In this document: positions 60,169 to 64,000 of the stretch, one piece after another
Numbering within the stretch: the stretch's first letter is position 1
Layout of the letters: every line of letters starts with the position of its first letter
Origin: Hungatella_A sp034142505
GTDB lineage: Bacteria; Bacillota; Clostridia; Lachnospirales; Lachnospiraceae
Reading direction: 5' to 3'
DNA length: 64,000 nt
NCBI GenBank assembly: GCA_034142505.1
Contig: JAWZDV010000062.1
Coordinates: 62,001 to 126,000 of the forward strand
The notes under the pieces: generated by a model
The model's database searches: none
What the model saw: only the letters and a program-made list of their open reading frames with translations
Told to the model about the DNA's origin: nothing
Position numbers and translations under genes: made by a program

Positions 60169-61109
60169 ACCGTCTTCCTCCTTTTCAACTGGAACAGCAT
60201 CATCGAGAACATCAGAAGCAGTCCCTTGATGATATACTGGTAATAGGGCGAGATGCCCAGATTGTTCATAATATTGTTAATCAGCGATAAGATCACCGCG
60301 CCGCACAGCGCCCCTGCCACGCTTCCGATTCCGCCGTTCATGGAAACACCGCCGATCACTGCCGCCGCCACCGAATCCATGGCGTAGCTGTCCCCCACCA
60401 GCGGATTCCCGCTGGAAATCCTGGCCGACAGGATGATTCCCGCAAAAGCCGAGATCATACCGGAGATCACATAAACCAGCACCGTCATTTTCTTCGTGTC
60501 AATACCCGACTGGCTGGCATAGAGCTCCCCATTTCCCATGGCATACACCCTGCGGCCGAACCTGGTATAGTGGAACAGTACGTAAAACAGCAGATACAGC
60601 GCCACGGTCAGAAGAAACGCCACGGAAAAAATGCCCCATTTTGTCTTAATCAGCCGGACAAATCCCTGGTTCACCTTCCCGCCGGAGCTGGGCATCAGAA
60701 TCAGTGCAATGCCCTTTAAAAATGCCTGGGTGGAGATGGTGATAATCATGGCCGGAATCCGGAATTTCGAAACGCCGATTCCGTTGACCAGTCCCGTCAG
60801 CCCGCCTGCCGCCATCGCAAACGTCATGCCAAGAAGCAGACCTCCCACACTGTCCCCGCTGAACATGGCAATACAGATGGTGCTCATGGAGATCACGGAA
60901 CTGACCGACATGTCAATCCCACCTACAAACAAAACCGTACACTGTGCCACCGACACAATCGCCAGCACCGCCGTCTGCGTCAGCACATTCCGGATATTGG
61001 CGGCCGTAAAAAATCTGGATGATGCAAAGGAAGCAGCCATCACCATGATGACCATAATCACCAGAGACGGAACCGCCTGTTTCATATGGGCTTTCACCGA
61101 GCCTGTCAT
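60165..61109 (-). CDS. Ribose-type ABC transporter permease (first)
   Basis: 314 residues with the same fold as its neighbour: QCTVLFVGGIDMSVSSVISMS, GNGELYASQSGI and AVIGGVSMNGGIGSVAGALCGAVIL. It overlaps the ATPase gene by four bases on one side and the second permease on the other. The pair are diverged paralogues, not identical copies. Confidence 0.92.
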   Translation of the reverse strand: MTGSVKAHMKQAVPSLVIMVIMVMAASFASSRFFTAANIRNVLTQTAVLAIVSVAQCTVLFVGGIDMSVSSVISMSTICIAMFSGDSVGGLLLGMTFAMAAGGLTGLVNGIGVSKFRIPAMIITISTQAFLKGIALILMPSSGGKVNQGFVRLIKTKWGIFSVAFLLTVALYLLFYVLFHYTRFGRRVYAMGNGELYASQSGIDTKKMTVLVYVISGMISAFAGIILSARISSGNPLVGDSYAMDSVAAAVIGGVSMNGGIGSVAGALCGAVILSLINNIMNNLGISPYYQYIIKGLLLMFSMMLFQLKRRKTV

Positions 61110-62620
61110 ACTGCCGCCTCCTTTCTGCTGTTTGCGGATAACTGCATGATCTTCTCCTCCGTCGCTTCCGCCCCCATCAGGGAACCGGATATCTCTCCCT
61201 CATACATCACATAGATCTTATCGGAAATGCCGATCAGCTCCAGCATATCGCTGGTAAATACGATTACGCTGATTCCCTTCTTTGTCAGTTCCCGGATCAG
61301 CTGGTAGATCTCCAGCTTCGACTGCACGTCGATGCCTCTCGTCGGCTCATGGAGCACCAGAATATCCGGCTCCGTCTTGATCCATTTGGAAAACACGATC
61401 TTTTGCTGGTTCCCGCCCGATAAACTGGCCGCCGCCTGCCGCTGGTCGTTCAGCTTGATATTTAAACGTTCAATGCCCGATGCAATCTCCTTTAAGGAAC
61501 TGCTTTTATTCACCAGTCCCATTCTGGAATTGCGTTTCAGGGACAGGGATAAGATATTCTCCCCGCAGGACAGCACAAGAAACAGCCCTTCCGCCTTTCT
61601 GTCGTCGGAGACAAAGGCGATCTTATGTTTCACCGCCGCCACCGGGCTGTGGATTTTCTCAGGTTTTCCACCGATGAAATATTCCCCGGAGGTAAATGGT
61701 CTGATGCCAAACAGCGCCCGGCTCAGTTCCCTCTGTCCCTGCCCTTCCAAACCGCCGATCCCGATCACCGAACCGGCCGGTATCTTCAAATTAATATTTC
61801 TGACCTTGCTGCCTACACAGGCATTCTTTAACTCTAATTTTATCTCCTCCGGACACGTCTCATTCCGTGGCGGATAAGCGTTCTTAAATTCCCTCCCCAC
61901 CATCCGGCTGATGATCTCGTCACTGTCCGTCTCCTCCATGGGAGATGCATACACAAAACTGCCGTCCTTCAACACAATCACCCGGTCACAGGTGGCGAAG
62001 ATATCCTCCATCCGGTGGCTGATCACAATCACCGCCACTCCCTGCTTCTTGATCCGGTTGATAAACGCAAACAGCTGGTTGGACTCCGCTTTATTGAGAC
62101 TGGATGTGGGCTCGTCAAAAATCAGCACCCGGGGCTTGTCCGCCCAGGCCTTGGCAATCTCCACAATCTGACGGCTGGCCGGCGTCAAATCCCGGACCAG
62201 CGCATGGACGTCGATGGAGAACCCCACGTCCTTCAGGATCTCTCCCGCTTTCTCATGAAGCTCCTTCTGCCGGATGAGACCGTGGGACTTTGGCTCCTGG
62301 CCCAGCATAATATTCTCCCCCACCGTCATTTCCTTCATCAGGCTCAGTTCCTGGTGGACAAAGGCGATCCCCAGTTCCCTGGCCTGTCTGGGACTTGTAA
62401 AGTGGCATTCCCGGCCATCCACCCACACACTGCCCGAGGTTGGGGTGAGACCGCCGCTCAAAAGATTCATAAGCGTGGATTTCCCCGCCCCATTTTCCCC
62501 CGCCAGCGCGATGCCTTCTCCCCCGGCACATTGAATGGAAACATCCGACAACACCACATTTCCGTTAAATGCCTTGGAAAGATGTCTCCCCTCTACGATG
62601 ATTTTCCTGTTTTCTGCCAT
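61106..62620 (-). CDS. Ribose-type ABC transporter ATP-binding protein (two nucleotide-binding domains)
   Basis: 504 residues. The first domain has a full Walker A (GENGAGKSTLMNLL), a Walker B VLIFDEPTSSLN and VIVISHR. The second has the degenerate loop GLEGQGQRELSRALFG usual for RbsA/MglA and signature LSGGNQQK, then VLHEPTRGIDV. It energises the two permeases. A hairpin in the short gap after the binding-protein gene may lower its expression relative to that gene. Confidence 0.94.
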   Translation of the reverse strand: MAENRKIIVEGRHLSKAFNGNVVLSDVSIQCAGGEGIALAGENGAGKSTLMNLLSGGLTPTSGSVWVDGRECHFTSPRQARELGIAFVHQELSLMKEMTVGENIMLGQEPKSHGLIRQKELHEKAGEILKDVGFSIDVHALVRDLTPASRQIVEIAKAWADKPRVLIFDEPTSSLNKAESNQLFAFINRIKKQGVAVIVISHRMEDIFATCDRVIVLKDGSFVYASPMEETDSDEIISRMVGREFKNAYPPRNETCPEEIKLELKNACVGSKVRNINLKIPAGSVIGIGGLEGQGQRELSRALFGIRPFTSGEYFIGGKPEKIHSPVAAVKHKIAFVSDDRKAEGLFLVLSCGENILSLSLKRNSRMGLVNKSSSLKEIASGIERLNIKLNDQRQAAASLSGGNQQKIVFSKWIKTEPDILVLHEPTRGIDVQSKLEIYQLIRELTKKGISVIVFTSDMLELIGISDKIYVMYEGEISGSLMGAEATEEKIMQLSANSRKEAAV

Positions 62621-62640
62621 AAGCTACCTCATATAAGACA

Positions 62641-62667
62641 GGCTGGACAAACGTCGCCTGTCCAGCC
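62641..62667 (-). terminator. Attenuating hairpin between binding-protein and ATPase genes
   Basis: GGCTGGACA pairs with TGTCCAGCC around a 9-base loop. It lacks a strong T run (TGTCTTATAT), so it likely acts as a partial terminator or 3' stabiliser for the binding-protein message. Confidence 0.6.
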
Positions 62668-62680
62668 CTTATTCTGATTA

Positions 62681-63847
62681 CTAGTTACTGAAAATACTCT
62701 TCAACACGTCCTCCGGCAATTCGGTTCCACACCATACATCGTCCGATAAATCCTGATGCACGTAGTCCGGCATCTCCTCCGTCTTGATAGTCATAACCGG
62801 ATAAATGTCATCCTTTTTCACTTCCTCGCCGTTCATCAGCTTGATGGCATTCTCAATTCCCACTCTGGCCAGCCAGGTCGGCTTGGAAACGGCGATTCCC
62901 TCCATATTGTTGGCAATACAGGCTTTCAGATAACCGTTGTTATCCTCACCTGTCATGGGAACCAGATCACGTTTTGCCGCATTGTAAGAGTCGATGGCTC
63001 CCAGAGTCATAGCGCCGCCCTGTGACCATACGCCGTCGATCTCCGGGTAAGTCGCCAGCAGGTCGGTGGTCACGGTCTTGGCCGCCGCGTAATCCCAGTT
63101 GGCATCCTCAGCCGCAAGAACCTTGATGTCCGGATACTGATCAAAGACGGACTGCGCGCCCTCGTAACGGAGGGTGTTGGTAGATAAGCCGGAGATTCCG
63201 TTTAACACGACAACGTTTCCCTTACCGCCCATCTGGTTTGCCAGCCACTGGGCTCCCGTAGCGCCGAAATCCTTCTCATCCACGGTTACCAGCGTGTCAT
63301 AACAGTCGCCGTCCACCGTCGCACACAGAAGAACCACTTTGATTCCCGCTTCCCGCGCTTCCTCTAACGTACTGTTGATGGCCGTGGTATCACACGGTGT
63401 GGTAATGATCACGTCCACATCCTGCGCGATCAAATCCTCCAGATTGGCAATCTGCTTGCTCACATCATTGTCCGACTGCACGTAGGTCACTTCCAGATCA
63501 TCCTTGTATAAATTCTCCGCGTTCCACTTGAATTCCTGATAAAGCTGCACAGACCAGGAGTTGCCGAGATAATAAATATCATAGCCGACCCGTATCTTTT
63601 CTCCCGTCTTGTTCTCCACCTTGGCGGCCGCCTCCGCCGCTTTCGCACCTGCGGTCCCGCTCTCACTCTCCTTGGCTGCCTCCGTCTGCGTCTCACTTTC
63701 TTTTGGCGCTTCCGTCTCTGCCGGAGCCGCCGTCGTCGCCGCCACATCCGCGGCCGGCTTGGAGCATCCCGTAAGCGCTCCCGCCGCCATCATGGCAACC
63801 GCCAGGGAACATGCTGCTGTTTTTCGGAACAAGTTGTCTCTTTTCAT
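62681..63847 (-). CDS. Ribose-type sugar-binding lipoprotein
   Basis: A lipoprotein signal (KRDNLFRKTAACSLAVAMMA, lipobox LTGC) is followed by an Ala/Glu/Thr-rich linker of about 60 residues. The periplasmic-binding fold includes IRVGYDIYYLGNSW, NLEDLIAQDVDVIITTPCD, and GISGLSTNTLRYEG. ATG 63847 has GGAGG seven bases upstream and is preferred to the longer reading. It captures the operon's substrate outside the cell. The linker is longer than usual. It is the first gene of the operon and probably the most expressed. Confidence 0.93.
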   Translation of the reverse strand: MKRDNLFRKTAACSLAVAMMAAGALTGCSKPAADVAATTAAPAETEAPKESETQTEAAKESESGTAGAKAAEAAAKVENKTGEKIRVGYDIYYLGNSWSVQLYQEFKWNAENLYKDDLEVTYVQSDNDVSKQIANLEDLIAQDVDVIITTPCDTTAINSTLEEAREAGIKVVLLCATVDGDCYDTLVTVDEKDFGATGAQWLANQMGGKGNVVVLNGISGLSTNTLRYEGAQSVFDQYPDIKVLAAEDANWDYAAAKTVTTDLLATYPEIDGVWSQGGAMTLGAIDSYNAAKRDLVPMTGEDNNGYLKACIANNMEGIAVSKPTWLARVGIENAIKLMNGEEVKKDDIYPVMTIKTEEMPDYVHQDLSDDVWCGTELPEDVLKSIFSN

Positions 63848-63892
63848 AATGAATCCTCCATTTCTCTTTCGTTGCATCAACAAGATAGCTAT

Positions 63893-63921
63893 ATGATATC
63901 ATTATTTAGTTGACTAGTCAA
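63893..63921 (-). promoter_or_regulatory. Promoter of the catabolic operon with a palindromic operator
   Basis: On the minus strand TTGACT (63916-63921) and TATCAT (63893-63898) are 17 bases apart. The 12-bp palindrome TTGACTAGTCAA (63910-63921) overlaps the -35, a likely repressor site. No regulator gene is within the window on this side. Confidence 0.7.
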
Positions 63922-64000
63922 GTATATCTTTTGGCTAATTCTTATAGTCAATCCAAGCTTAAACGCAAAGATTATATACTATATTGACAATTATCAGTAT

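Noticed and set aside
1..64000. CRISPR arrays, rRNA genes and known riboswitch cores
   Set aside because: Scanning by eye found no regular spaced direct repeats, no rRNA sequence and no convincing TPP, FMN, SAM, cobalamin or cyclic-di-GMP aptamer core. A covariance-model search would be needed to be sure.

Overview
The window reads like a chromosome segment of an anaerobic spore-forming Firmicute, most likely a Lachnospiraceae (Clostridium cluster XIVa) gut organism. This is inferred from strong AGGAGG ribosome sites, agr-type cyclic-peptide quorum sensing, NifS/NifU/MnmA, a flavin reductase-rubredoxin fusion, LytTR and BlaI/M56 regulators, a SpoVB-like flippase and many GGDEF/PAS signalling proteins. 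No 16S gene is present, so the genus is not fixed.

Layout. 0-9.2 kb: a truncated AraC regulator, a DUF1576 membrane protein, an L,D-transpeptidase, a hairpin-rich intergenic repeat, a LytTR/DUF3021/ABC-FtsX operon, tag, and an ABC-class ATPase with an RGG-rich linker. 9.3-15.5 kb: an AT-rich island with a complete agr-like system in the order agrA-agrC-agrB-agrD. The agrD gene encodes only 47 aa. It is followed by a three-gene operon (WbpG-like PP-loop enzyme, MFS transporter, PP2C-like protein). The agrD promoter and the PP-loop operon promoter carry near-identical 30-bp direct-repeat operators at the same distance from the -10, which is the best evidence here for a quorum-controlled and apparently undescribed accessory system. 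15.7-23.4 kb: an M15 peptidase, a methyltransferase with a TetR regulator, DUF1905, a BlaI/M56 pair whose sensor is broken at an 11-G tract, tandem small XRE regulators, and an ECF sigma/DUF4179 pair.

23.6-40.1 kb: a large signalling locus. An HTH regulator is divergent from a five-gene operon encoding REC-GGDEF-EAL-REC-GGDEF, Ser/Thr kinase-ATPase-GAF-GGDEF, two hybrid histidine kinases and an HPt protein. The intergenic region has conspicuous TGTCATT/AATGACA palindromes. It would join phosphorelay, Ser/Thr kinase and cyclic-di-GMP signalling in one transcription unit.

40.4-52.6 kb is mostly core: tRNA-Ser(CGA), an esterase, a chemoreceptor, a flavoprotein, the nifS-nifU-mnmA-amidase unit, flavoredoxin, a decayed Rpn-type nuclease gene and a SpoVB-like flippase. 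52.1-63.9 kb is one long minus-strand catabolic operon behind a single visible promoter. It encodes a ribose-type ABC importer, a phosphotriesterase-like hydrolase, a creatininase-like amidohydrolase, an FGGY kinase, an M20 peptidase, a D-threonine-aldolase/D-serine-dehydratase-like PLP enzyme, an MBL hydrolase and RidA. It probably serves uptake and breakdown of an unidentified sugar-like or amide-containing compound.
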